From: Diphasiastrum complanatum
Lineage: Eukaryota; Streptophyta; Lycopodiopsida; Lycopodiales; Lycopodiaceae
Direction of reading: 5' to 3'
DNA: 64,000 bases
Assembly (NCBI GenBank): GCA_029204225.1
Contig: MU831926.1
Span: forward strand, 1 to 64,000
A program made the translations under genes and the position numbers. Under the pieces are notes generated by a model. The model was given only the letters and a program-made list of their open reading frames with translations, made no database searches and was not told where the DNA came from. Of this stretch, positions 35,641-46,718 are shown piece after piece; position 1 is the stretch's first letter, and each line of letters begins with the position of its first letter.

Positions 35641-35666
35641 CGGAATCTCTGGCAAAAAATTTTACA

Positions 35667-35693
35667 TGCACCTTCCGAATGTCGGAAGGTGCA
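35667..35693. repeat. Perfect 12-bp inverted repeat with 3-nt loop
   Basis: TGCACCTTCCGA-ATG-TCGGAAGGTGCA. It is flanked by the direct phrases GCAAAAAATTTTACA and GCAAAAAAGTTTACA. A second imperfect stem (GGACGCC...GGCGTCC) lies at 35758-35792. This may be part of a small foldback element. Confidence 0.85.
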
Positions 35694-36112
35694 CGCAAAA
35701 AAGTTTACAACAAAACAAAAACGCAAAAAAAAAAAATACGAATTTTGCACCAAGGAAGGACGCCTCAAGTGTTCCGCTTGGGGAAGGGCGTCCTCTACCC
35801 CCACAATCTCATCCAACAACAAATGTTTTGCACTAGATGGCATACAAATAAGCACCAAGTGTTTCACCCTTTCACTCAACAATGGGGCTAGTTTTGTTTG
35901 GGACTTCCAAAGTTTTGATAAGAAACTAATCAATTATTAAAACTTGACGCATCTACATAACTCAACTCTCCAAATATTTTGCAAATGAAAGCAGTAGCAT
36001 TGATGTGCCTAGTCTTTTGTATTATCTGCAAGATCAATAGTCTTTTCCAAAAGCTCTATATCAAAGCTTTAACCTTTTGTTGCATATATCTATCACAACT
36101 AAGGTTTATATT

Positions 36113-36381
<269 letters not shown>

Positions 36382-36793
36382 CTAGAATTGTCTTCTCAAT
36401 AAACGTATTAACTTAGTGCTATATACTGAATAGTCAATAGTTCGAATCAAGATCGATAGCTCATGAATGAACAGGCTTCGACAATGACGATGGTCGATAG
36501 CCGTTGAGAGTTGTTTGACTTGGACTCGGATATATACATATAAGTCGAATAATGTCAACCTTTGTTCTATCGTGAAGGCTTGAAGGTTGCGATAGTACTA
36601 CCTTCGACAGTTGCTTTGATAATTGCCTTCAATAGTTGGCCTCAATTTGATAGTTCATCTTGCAAACATATGTTAGTGATTTTCGTTTATTTTTGCATAT
36701 TGTCAAATAACCTTTGTATTTTGCAGACTGTGCAACTATACAAGTAACTATATGCAGCAAATGAATGGATCTAGATTAGCTATTGGATTAGGG

Positions 36794-36900
<107 letters not shown>

Positions 36901-36929
36901 AACACCCCCTTTAATATGGATCCTTGAAT

Positions 36930-37330
36930 GCTATGATTACCAAATTTAAGATTGCACAAAAATTCTTGTGTGTCTCTTGATTTAATATGTCAGTTGCCAC
37001 GTATTGGGTTCTACAAAATTTTAGACATACTTCCTTGTTGAGAATTCTGCTCCTAATGTGGTGATACTTAATTTCAATGTGCTCAGTGCTTCTAGAATGA
37101 AATCTAGGATTTATCAACAATGCAATAGCACTTTGATTATCACACTGAATAATTGTTGAAGCCCTAGATAGTAAGGTCGTTACAACATTAGAATCTTTGA
37201 TGATTGAATCTATTGTTGCCATCTTCTCAAGTAGAGTCTTGAATTGATTGATGTGTTTAAATGTCTCTACTAGCATGGACAAGTATGCCAGGACAATTTG
37301 TTGTGTACTTTTGTGAAATGCCGCTCTTGC
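36930..37330 (-). mobile_element. Copia relic: gag fused to RNase H by internal deletion
   Basis: On the minus strand HINQFKTLLEKMATIDSIIK with DSNVVTTLLS (gag UBN2 domain) runs in frame into QCDNQSAIALLINPRFHSRS. It continues through TEHIEIKYHHIRSRILNKEV and ATDILNQETHKNF (RNase H). Everything between gag and RNase H is missing, with the joint near 37165. The RNase H end is intact enough for family assignment. Confidence 0.8.
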
Positions 37331-37339
37331 TTGCCAATG

Positions 37340-38346
37340 ATACTTTTCCATTCGTTGTGATGACCATATGTTGAGGCTACCACTATTTCTTGCAAAGAAT
37401 GATGCATGATGTCGTAATATATGTTGTATTACATACAATATAAAAATAACTCAGCAGTCACAGAAATCTAAATCAGTAGCACAAAACTTTTAACAATAAA
37501 TTGAAAGGTGAATTTTACCATGCAATGAGTTATGTAATCTACTCCCCATACACTTTGGACTACATCAACAAGCTCACCAAATTTTTTTGGTGTCAATTGC
37601 ACATCGATATTTGTAAATTTCTCTTAACATAAATATCTCACCATGTTATCAAGCTTTTTCCAAACACTTCAACTTTGAGTAGTCGAGTAAAACCACGTTC
37701 TTCAAAATCTTGAGTAGCAGCTATGATTTCTTTCCAAACTAAGTATTGAAATTTGGATTGTTTTTCGGAGTAGTTTGATAAAAATCTACGAGCCTTTGAT
37801 CCTCCAATGCTTGGTTAACAGGGAATATTTCTAGATTGGGCTTGAAAGCTTGTCGTCCTTCTTGATTTTGACACGGCCTTTATGTAATCCAGCTTAAGAA
37901 AAAACATCTTCTAGTCTAGAAATGGCTTGCTTTGAGGATGACTCTGGTTCTGTATTCCATGCAAATAATATGTGAAGGTATATTATTTTTTCTATTATAT
38001 GCACCTCTGCATGGAGTGTACAAATATGAACACTATGTATAGGAATAGGCAACACTAGTTTCCAATTTGTATCTTCTCTGTCTCTTGATATCCTTGTACT
38101 CCTCGTCATGTCTTTTGATGTCTTCATGCAATAAAAGCAAGGGTGCTTTGAATTAGCTCCATGGGAAACATTGAACATGCATTTTAACGTTTTCAGCTCA
38201 TCGGCCAAATGCCACTCCATGTTAAAATTACCAATTTTAGAAACACTTAGTGGAACTCCCTCCATGTGATTTTTGATGATAGTAGGAGAGGATGTTCTAC
38301 TGAATATCCATGAAAGGATATCATGTCTTCTTTTAACACCTATCAA
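37340..38346 (-). pseudogene. Unclassified multi-copy protein family, copy A
   Basis: Minus-strand reading gives a 150-codon frame with WHLADELKTLKCMFNVSH, GANSKHPCFYC and VHICTLHAEVHIIEKIIYLH. Next, in other frames, come AGLHKG.V.IKK, QDFEERGFTRLLK and finally WSSQRMEKYHWQARAAFHKS near 37390-37325. The same blocks in the same order occur at 39837-40175 on the plus strand. The PCFYC block recalls uncharacterised mobile-element-like proteins of eukaryotes; I cannot name the family. Stops and shifts make it a pseudogene. Confidence 0.55.
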
Positions 38347-38509
38347 AAAAACATGGAAGGTCTAATCATAATAGTAAGACAAAGAATATTGTTCATATGG
38401 AATTTACATAAGTTCAACTTCACAAAAATTCACAAAACTTGGAAAGTTGCCAACCACCATATATCATTCTTTGATTGTGTTCTAAACTTGAAATAAACAT
38501 CCAAGATGT

Positions 38510-38577
38510 GCAAGATGCTAAGAAGAAGAAGAAACCAGTAAACAGATCCTCCCAAGTTGAGGATCTGGCTACATTTG
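38510..38577 (+). repeat. 68-bp direct repeat of 39387-39450
   Basis: AAGATGCTAAGAAGAAGAAG and ACCAGTAAACAGATCCTCCC recur almost unchanged 877 bp downstream at the head of copy B. They encode a lysine-rich KKKKPVNRSSQ.EDL segment. The DNA between holds the dispersed repeat at 38776-39380. Confidence 0.85.
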
Positions 38578-38775
38578 GCACCGTTGCTACTTGAACCAAC
38601 ACATTTCAAATCTGTGAGTGCTGCAATACTGTCCATGCTTAGAATCTTGTCCAAAACCTCTAAATCTTTGAAAACCTCTGAGCATTATGTGACGATCGAA
38701 GATGCAAATGCGGAAGTGGAGCGACATCATTCAATATGAGTTGCAGTAGAACCTGCAACACATTAGGGGTGGGAT

Positions 38776-39380
38776 GATGTTGGCTGATTCTGACGAATCC
38801 CCAAGATACTCGGCCAGAGCTACCCACGAGCACCTCTCACCTTAGACCGAGGAGGTTTCTGAGAAGATGAGACAAACGAAGACTGAGAGCTGAGTATGAG
38901 AGCCAAGAAGTACTAGTTAAGAATGACAAGCAACAACTGTGTAAGCCTCATGGTGAATCCCGAAAGATGGAATGACCATGTAGGAACTAGTAATTCTAGG
39001 CTAATGTAATAAATGCAAGTAGACCCCTCTTAGAGAAGGTAGAGTGAGCCACCTTTTGATGGTGACGTCTAGTGGAGAGCATTATTCCACTTGTAATTTG
39101 TGAAATGTGGAAATTCCACTAGGATGCCACCTAGGAGCTCTCTTGTTTATTTAGGAGACTCACCCTTTGTAGAAGGGAGCTTTTTGTGTAATGCATCTAC
39201 TCCATGTCCAAATGAGAAGAGCCTCCATGAGTTTGGTGCATCCTCTGAGCTCCTTGATCATGATTGTTTTCTTGAGTGATTCTCTTTTGGTTTGAAAGTA
39301 TGTGATTTCAATTCAAGAGAGACACCCTTGAGTTGTCCTCTGACAGGCAGGACATTACTACAACATTCACAGGCAGATTT
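38776..39380 (+). repeat. Dispersed, LTR-like repeat (shared with 8270-8700)
   Basis: Contains GAATCCCGAAAGATGG and GGAACTAGTAATTCTAGG as at 8415-8450, then CTCACCCTTTGTAGAAGG and GAGCCTCCATGAG, similar to 8590-8620. It sits between the two copies of a 68-bp direct repeat and interrupts the N-terminal region of the copy B gene family. It is a solo-LTR-like insertion by layout, but its termini are not certain. Confidence 0.45.
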
Positions 39381-39384
39381 GTAA

Positions 39385-40175
39385 ACAAGATGCTAAGCAG
39401 AAGAAGAAACCAGTAAACAGATCCTCCCAAGCAGAGGATCTGTCTACAGAAAAATTAAAGCATTTGGATTTATGGTCATTGGGAATATTATATCATATCG
39501 ATCCAAATTCATTAAAACATCCTGATTTGTATTCAATTACTCAGTTGACAATTTATATGTGCCATGGAAAAGTGGTCTTTTAGATTATTGCGAGAACTTG
39601 AAAACATATGGTAATGCATATTCAATGTAAAAAATATATTTTCTAGGAGAAAAATTAAAGCAAATATCAAGAGAGTATCATGATACACAAATGAACTTGA
39701 AAATTTGTTTGGAGGCAAATGAATTCCTAAAACAACGGATTGAGATATATATCTCCATATACTGTTTGTGCGGAATACCAAACCAAAGCCATCTTCAAAG
39801 CAAGCCACTTTCATCTTAAAAGAATTTTGTCTAAAGCAGGCTTACATAAAGGCGATGTTCAAATAAAAAAAGGTGACAAGCATTCAAGTAATCAGAAAAT
39901 ATTCGTTTTAGACCAAACATTGGAAAATCAAAGGCTTGAAGATTATTATCAAATTATTCTGGAAAAGAATCCAAAATTCAATACTTGGTTTGGAAAGAGA
40001 TAACAGTTGCTACTCAAGATTTTGAAGAACGAGCTTACACCCGATTATTGAAAGCATAAGTTTGGAAAAAGCTTGACAACATGGTCAAATAGCTTCAGCA
40101 TATGGTCATCACAAGAAATGGAGAAATCTCATTGGCAAGCAAGAGCAGCATTCCACAAGAGCACACAACATGGTG
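39385..40175 (+). pseudogene. Unclassified multi-copy protein family, copy B
   Basis: Order of blocks: a lysine-rich NLS-like KQKKKPVNRSSQAEDL; KHLDLWSLGILYHIDPNS; LLDYCENLKTYGNAYSM; a charged helix (QMNLKICLEANEFLKQRIE); AGLHKGDVQIKKGDK; LENQRLEDYYQIILEKNP with FNTWFGK; ATQDFEERAYTRLLK; WSSQEMEKSHWQARAAFHKS. Several frame changes separate them. It shares its C-terminal half with copy A (inverted, 37340-38346) and its N-terminal half with copy C (45435). The longest intact frame is 39740-40003. Confidence 0.6.
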
Positions 40176-40489
40176 GAACCATCACATAAAATAGCTACAT
40201 TTTACAACTTTTTCAATGGCTTCTACAAAAGAGTGCAAACATGTCATATTAACACAAAATCGATAAATTATATATGTATTTAGAAAGCATGTAAATTTAT
40301 AGCTCTACTTGATCCAAGCTTTGAAGTCACAAGGATTGATACAATCGATTCCGTAGATGCACACGAATTCGATAAGTATGTGGAAACGTGAATAGATCAA
40401 GCAAGCAAGTCGGAGCTAGAATTTACAATTAACATTAATTATCGATCACATGAACAATTCAACGTACAAATTATGTTATCCTTATCAAC

Positions 40490-40721
40490 AATAGGAAAGT
40501 TCTAGATTTATTCCAAACCCTACTCAAATATAGGCTAATTCAATGTACCAAACATTCAAATTTAAATCTTCCCAAAATCGACCTACTTACTTTTCCCACA
40601 CTTTTCAAAAGTGGTAATTCAAATGAACTTAGACCAAAATAACTTCAAAATGTTTACTTCTAAGTTTAAAATGCATATTGGCCTAAATTGCCAAATGAAC
40701 TAGATCAAACAATTTCTCACA
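40490..40721 (-). repeat. Copia 3' LTR fragment
   Basis: In minus-strand sense TGTGAGAAATTGTTTGATC follows GAAGAGGGAG. Further in, AAAAGTGTGGGAAAAG and GGTACATTGAATT match the LTR near 60000-60070 (GGAAAGTGTGGGAAAG, GGGTACATTGAATC). Confidence 0.7.
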
Positions 40722-41832
40722 CTCCCTCTTCAACCTGGTTTAGAATAGACTTTGAAAATACACCAAGTGATGTTCTATGCTTTGTAAAAAAATCTTTTCC
40801 ATGTGCTTTAGTGAAGATATCAGCTACACACTCCCTGGATGAGACATGTTGAAGCTCCACCTCCTTTGCCATGGCATATTCCCTCACAAAATCATATGCC
40901 ATCTCAATATGCTTGCTCCTTGCATGAAAGATAGATTGCTTGCCAATATTTGGGCTGATAGGTTGTGACAAAAGATGATTGGACTCTCTGAAAAATCCTG
41001 AGATCTCTCTCCCAATGAGTTTTTCTCTTACAAAATGATGAGCTACCTCGATGTGTTTGCTCCTTGCATGGAATACTGGATTATTTGCAAAAGCTTGAGC
41101 AGAAATGTTATCATTCTTAATAATTGGAGGATCTTCATCTGCATAACACTTTAGCTCCAAAAGTAGCCTTTTGATCCATAAAACCTCCTTTGTTGTGGTT
41201 GTAAGAGATTTGTATTCAGCTTCACAAGATGATAAAAAAATAGTTGCTTGCTTCTTTGATAACCAAGAAACCAAGTTCCCTCCAAGAAAAATAGTGTAAG
41301 CACTTGTGAATTTTCTATCCAGCCTGTCTCCTACAAAATTTGAATTTGAAAAAGCAATCAAAGTCAGATCTTCTCCCTTGTAGAATAATCCATAATCTAA
41401 GGTAGAAGATATATACCTCAAGATTCTTTTAGCCAACTTCCAGTGATATAACTTTGGATCCTACATGTGCAGACTTAGCTTATGAACACTAAAGCTTAGA
41501 TCAGACCTAGTCACTGTTAACCATATAAGTGAGCCAATAAGACTCCTATAAAGAGTGATGTCCATGAAGGATTTTTCATCATCTTTCATAGGAACTTTTA
41601 CAATGTGCTCCATAGGTGTATCTATGCCTTTACAGTTTTTCATTTGGAATTTCTTGAGCATGGAAATTGCATATCTACTTTGACTTATAAAGGCTTGACC
41701 TTTCCAAAAATCTTTTTCAAGGCCTAAAATATAGTGAAGAACTTCTAAGTCCTGCATCTTAAGCTCACTACCAGGTGCATGCTTAGTTTCTTCAACTAAA
41801 AATAAGTTTGTCGAATAAAGAATTACCTCCAA
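40722..41832 (-). mobile_element. Ty1/copia RT C-terminus and RNase H relic
   Basis: The minus-strand frame 41832-41461 has the end of RVT_2 (LHYILGLEKDFWKGQAFISQ, PMEHIV, LYRSLIGSLIWLTVTRSDLS). Frame 41436-40717 has RNase H (MAKRILRYISSTLDYGLFYK, SWLSKKQATIFLSSCEAEYK, FHARSKHIEVAHHFVRE). The block FHARSKHIE...FVRE is present twice, about 200 nt apart, by an internal duplication, and the second ends in VADIFTKAHGKDF. The 3' LTR adjoins at 40721. The catalytic YVDD part is missing. Confidence 0.85.
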
Positions 41833-41839
41833 ATACTAC

Positions 41840-44018
41840 GATCTTTATTCCATTTATTATTTAACAAGTATTCCAAAAGCCTTGGTTCGTTCAATTTTAA
41901 TGATAAAAAAATCATCAAAACCACAATAACCGACTGATCGGTGTTCCACCGATTTGAAAGGGAGAAAAACAAAACACAATTTAACTCTATTCAATTGGAA
42001 TACCAATACTCCAGAGTTAATTGGTTTAAATAGTATCGTACCAAGGAATTGGATTCCTAGACCGTGTATATGCCTGAGAACTGTACCACTTTCTTTGTTC
42101 CGTCAAGATCGGTTTAGAAAAAATTCAAACTGATTAGTTATGCTTGACCATGAATTCAATGGTACCCAAGTTCCACAAAATCTGGGCTTACTTACAGAAA
42201 GCCAAAATTCAAAGTTGATAAAAGCCGCATATTGTCCATGGAAAAAGAAAATCCTGATTACTTCTAACCAAAAAAAACTGGAACAATATATAAAGCCAAG
42301 GTTTGAAAATCTTGAGATCCAGGCACCATGAAATCGAAATTTCAATGCTGGGTGCTAGTAACTTTAATTTTCTGAGTTGATTTAGCAATTCCATTTTTAA
42401 ACCAACTTTAAAGTTAACAATCGTCAAAATCTCACAACCCATTTGGTCGTCCGACATGTAATAAGCATCGATGCACATAGATAGCAATTCACTGAATTAC
42501 CTATCTTACCATGCAACAATTCAGCTTAACACCCATACACATGCATGCAAAAAGTCCTTAAGTATTAAGAACTTGGTATCTAAACAACCATGCCTAAAGC
42601 GTGCAACAAGGGTTTCCCATGTAAATGCAACTAGGGTTTCCCAAGTCCTAACTTCGAATTGGTCGCCATTACACTAGTTCAAGAAAGAACTCAACCGTGA
42701 CCCCATCGAGTGCGTGAAAGAGAGAGAGATCAGTCAGGGATAGGTGCAATCAGGAGACTGGATCGCGCGCCCCCCTTCCTCACGGCATAACACACAGCTG
42801 ACACAGATGGAACTGATTTTCCATCCACCATTAATGAAAAAACCATCCGATTAGCAACTTCTTCAACTCTAAACTTCATTGGATAATGGACCAATGCTCT
42901 GCTTTGTTGTTCCAATCGAGCTTCCCACATCGTTTGCAGCCTCACTTTCATCCCCTACAGCTGTAAAAATGGAAGAAAGAGACGATGTTGGCCTACATCG
43001 AACTACCATAGCCATGGTTCTGTGCTCCAAGAAAGGAAAAGAAGTCATGCCCTTATTTCTACCGCTGCCTCTACTGCTAGAGATCATATTGACTCTCGTT
43101 TTTCTGAGCAATAACCAGCGCATATGCTCTCCATTATCTATCTATTCTGGGAGCAACCCAACTTTAGGTTACAACTGCAAAAAGCAAAAGCAGCAACAAG
43201 CATGAACCACCTACCCTCACGGGTTTCAGCAGAATACGACAGAGTTTCAAGAACTCATACAAAAGTCAAAAAGAAGGTTTGCATGCCAGGTTACATATCT
43301 CTTATAATCTCTACTCTTACACAGACTCTTAATCTTGTAAATTTTTTAAGAGTCTTGTAAATTTTTAGGTTTACAGAAATAGAGAGGAGATCAAGATCTT
43401 GCAGGGAACAGCACTTCTAGGGAGGGGGTTGGTCTCTACTTACATTCATAGCTTATCTTTCCACTCAAATTAAAGTATAAGCAACTGCAACTCTACCTTA
43501 TATTTCTAACATGCATTTTACAGGAGAATTTGGAACAAGAATCCTAATTCTCAACATGTTATAACTGGAATCATGCTCTTATGTTCCTAACAGTCCATAC
43601 AACCTGGACATATTGATTTACAATCAATTATCTATGAACTTGAACAAAACAAGCAGATTCAGAACATTGTGAGCTGATGCATGCTATTCACAACTTTAGC
43701 TGAGCAAAAACCAGCAATGAAATAAGTAACTAAATCAGCCATTGCAGATCACTCAATACCATTTGAAAACTTCTCCAAGAAATTATGAAATTGCATCTAG
43801 ATTCCTACAAATTCGCAGCATTCTTACCAAAAACCCATGTAGAAGTGTACTCTACCATGATTTCGAAAAAGTATGTTACTTATCTGGAATTTGTGAATCC
43901 AACTCCATAATTCCCTTGAGAAAAAACAGCATTCCTTCCGGGATGTAAATCCAAGTGCTTCAACTTCCAAATTGATGTAGGCTTGTCTCCATCCTATCCA
44001 AAACCGCATCTTAGCTGG
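41840..44018. other. No gene seen; probable retroelement leader
   Basis: About 2.2 kb without a convincing frame. It contains CAACCATGCCTAAAGCGTGC, GAGAGAGAGATCAG near 42720 and a G/T-poor stretch at 42750-43200 with short overlapping frames and no motif. Its right end is a minus-strand primer-binding site, so part is likely the untranslated leader of that element. Confidence 0.35.
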
Positions 44019-44030
44019 GCTCTGATACCA
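44019..44030 (-). promoter_or_regulatory. Primer-binding site of a minus-strand LTR element
   Basis: GCTCTGATACCA is the complement of TGGTATCAGAGC. It is followed by ATGTAAGG, so in minus-strand sense an LTR ending CCTTACA precedes the site. The LTR would extend rightwards from about 44032; its other copy is not in the window. Confidence 0.7.
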
Positions 44031-44258
44031 ATGTAAGGACCCTAAAGGATTGCCCCTAAGACGAGTGTTGGAAAGAGGGGTGTGAAACGAAGATAACTCG
44101 AAAAGAAACGAACACGAAAAGAAGCAAACTTGAAACTCAAAAAAGAAATGAACTCGAATGGAAAATGTTCGTGCGCAGCGGAATAAGTTATTTCACTCTT
44201 TTCTCAAGCATGACTATGCCTATCAGACTCGAATAGATTGTTAGTGATAGAAATCACG

Positions 44259-44535
44259 TTCGATTTGATTACGTAGCCAAACATTAAACATCAAAAACAT
44301 CAGAAAGATAATTTGTCGCGAACAGCTAGACAAATTCGATCTGATTACGTAGCCAAACATTAAACATCAAAAACATCAGAAAGATAATTTGTTGCGAACA
44401 GCTAGACAAATTATTGGTCACGAATTATTCACGAAGAGCTAGACTGATAATCAGTCGCGAATTAGTCGCGAAAGACAAGACTAAATATTAGTTGTGAAAA
44501 GCTAGACTAATAATAATTCGCGAAGAGCAGATTAC
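44259..44535 (+). repeat. Tandem repeats: 76-bp unit x2 plus degenerate AGCTAGAC/CGCGAA units
   Basis: TTCGATTTGATTACGTAGCC begins a 76-bp unit at 44259-44334 that repeats at 44335-44410. Downstream, phrases such as GCGAACAGCTAGACAAATTA, CGAAGAGCTAGACTGATAAT and GTGAAAAGCTAGACTAATAA recur about every 40-45 bp. It lies just inside the probable LTR ending at 44032. Confidence 0.85.
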
Positions 44536-45434
44536 CAGATTAAGTAATAAGAGAGTTAGACAGAATGTAGAAAAGCATTGCAATATTGACACAAATCTAA
44601 ATGCAGAACAAACAGAGCTGTAATCAGATTAAGTATAACAAAATATACAGGTCAATAATGTAGGTGAGCACAAAACAATAGCGGACATAACCGCGTGCTT
44701 CACAAAGCTAATCACACTATAAAGGTGATAACCTATTATTGACAATACATCTGGAAGAAAAGAATTGATGCATGAAAGCATCTACAATGTCTGTCTCTAA
44801 TTATCAGTAATGTTTCGCTCTCTCTCTTCTATTCTAATGTTGACATGCTGTGCTTCACATGCTGAATACGCAGATGGTATTCAATATATACATAATTTTT
44901 TTACAGGTGTGCAGATGCAAAAAATACAAAAGTGGATGTGCTGTCTGTGGGAGATCATGGGTGGTTGTTGTCGTTGTCAAATCTGATTGCACAGTGCATG
45001 GGATGAGCGTGAGAAGGTCGCGACGTCAACTTTCACTGAAATTAACGTTGATGAAAATGCAAAAAATGCGACACTCTAAAAAATGCCTTAAAATTGATTT
45101 ACAGGGTGCCTTCGCTTTTCTATAAGGGCACTTTTAATATTTGTAGGGCCATGTCGTCTTTTTTGCCTGTCACAAATCATGTGTAAAAACACAGTGTCAT
45201 CTTTTTCGCCATTTTCGCCTATGGAAATTTACTTGTATTTATGTAGACAGTATTCACTTGTCTTATTGTACATGTAAATATGCAGTCTGTGCGACAACAC
45301 AAGTAAAATACAGCAACATGAATGGAGGTAGATTAATATAGCATTTAGGAGAGTAGAGGAGAAGATGAGTTTTAATAGCTTGCAAGATATATAACAATTT
45401 GGTTTTCTACTAGATTAATTTATCAATTATTAAG
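44536..45434. other. No gene seen
   Basis: AT-rich. Around 45010-45220 there are phrases (ATGCAAAAAATGCG, GGGTGCCTTCGCTTTTC, AAGGGCACTTTTAA) that resemble, in reverse complement, the tandem repeat at 63001-63080, so a shared dispersed element is possible. Confidence 0.35.
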
Positions 45435-46718
45435 ATGTCTAAGTATCATCTCCATATTGATCTTCCTACAAAACATGCTCCACTGTCGAAAAAAAATCTA
45501 AAAGGATCCACCTTACCAGCTCACCAAATCATGGATCATAGGACGGAGGACATGAAACATTGTGATCTATGGGTTGATGGAAGTTTATATCCAGTCAATC
45601 CAAGCTCAATGCAATATCCAAATGTTAGATCAGTCACACAAATCATATTGTTTTTGTGTGAATGACACAATGGTCTATTGGGTTATTGTGAAAGATTGAA
45701 AAGTTATGGCATCAGTAATTCAATGGAAAAAATCCATTATTTGGAAAATATGTTGAATGGTTTGCGTACTGACTACAGAGAAAAAAGAAACTCTTTTGTT
45801 GCAAACAAAAGAAGAGAATGAAATTTTGAAGATAGATAATTCTCATTTGAAAAATATTATATCAAACCTTAACCAAGAAAATGACAATATGAAACTAATT
45901 GTACGAACATTGCGTACCTTATATTGTCAAATAAATGCAGAAGTAAACACATTACGGAAGAAAACACTGAACATTAAGCGAAAAAGAGTTATTTTAAAAG
46001 GTATTGACGAGCTTTCATCAAGTGGGTGTCAACAGAAAAAAAGAATATATGCTTTTAAGTAAGATTTTGTTTTAAACTATTCATGTGTTTTGTTTCATCT
46101 CTCACATCAATGATTGTGAACTGTTTTTTTTTTTTCTAAATCTTATTTTTATTTTGCAGATCAGCTTTAGTCACCAATCAAAATGTGAAAGATAAGGACA
46201 TGATTGGAAAGTCTTTGAGTACAATACTTATAGCCAAGTCAACGACAAGTCTACTAGGAAATCAACAATATTCTTGAATCAAGTCCAAGATTGCAGAGGC
46301 CCTTATGGGCAAAGTCGGCAAGATTATTGACCGAAAATTGATATAAGGAGCATGTGATTATTTTGGTATTAGTAGGGATGCATCTGACATAATGTTTTAA
46401 ATTATCAAAAAGGCATTTGGACAAGTACATATAAAAAAAATTTCTATTCCCCGGCCATTTCAGATCAAATTAGAGAGGGATGTGTTAAACATGGATTTGC
46501 AAAACATCATTGGTATTCCTTATCATATCAATGAAATTTATAACTCAAAACATGGCATTTTGTCATATGATTCCGCCAACAATATGTTTGTAGATTTAAA
46601 TCATTTACTGAGATTTATTGTAAAGTTTCATGGAATCACAAATGAAAGTGTTGAAAAATTGATATTAGTTCTCAAATTAGATGAATCAGAAGTAGTAAAG
46701 GGCCAAGCTGGAGAGTAA
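45435..46718 (+). pseudogene. Unclassified multi-copy protein family, copy C
   Basis: Frame 45435-45665 has HCDLWVDGSLYPVNPSSMQY and VTQIILFLC. After a stop, GLLGYCERLKSYGISNSMEK and IHYLENMLNGL align block for block with copy B (DLW..G.LY...P.S; LL.YCE.LK.YG...SM). Frame 45757-46062 is a strong coiled coil (TKEENEILKIDNSHLKNIIS, NLNQENDNMKL). Frame 46482-46718 has NIIGIPYHINEIYNSKHG and ends DESEVVKGQAGE. A CAG/GT-like joint near 46160 and the spacing suggest interrupted exons or decay. Family unknown. Confidence 0.5.

Noticed and set aside
42730-43205. Overlapping ORFs on both strands around 43 kb
   Set aside because: No domain motif and no splice-compatible neighbours; likely chance frames in GC-richer DNA.
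44259-44535. Possible CRISPR-like array
   Set aside because: Units are tandem without unique spacers, and the genome is plant nuclear DNA.
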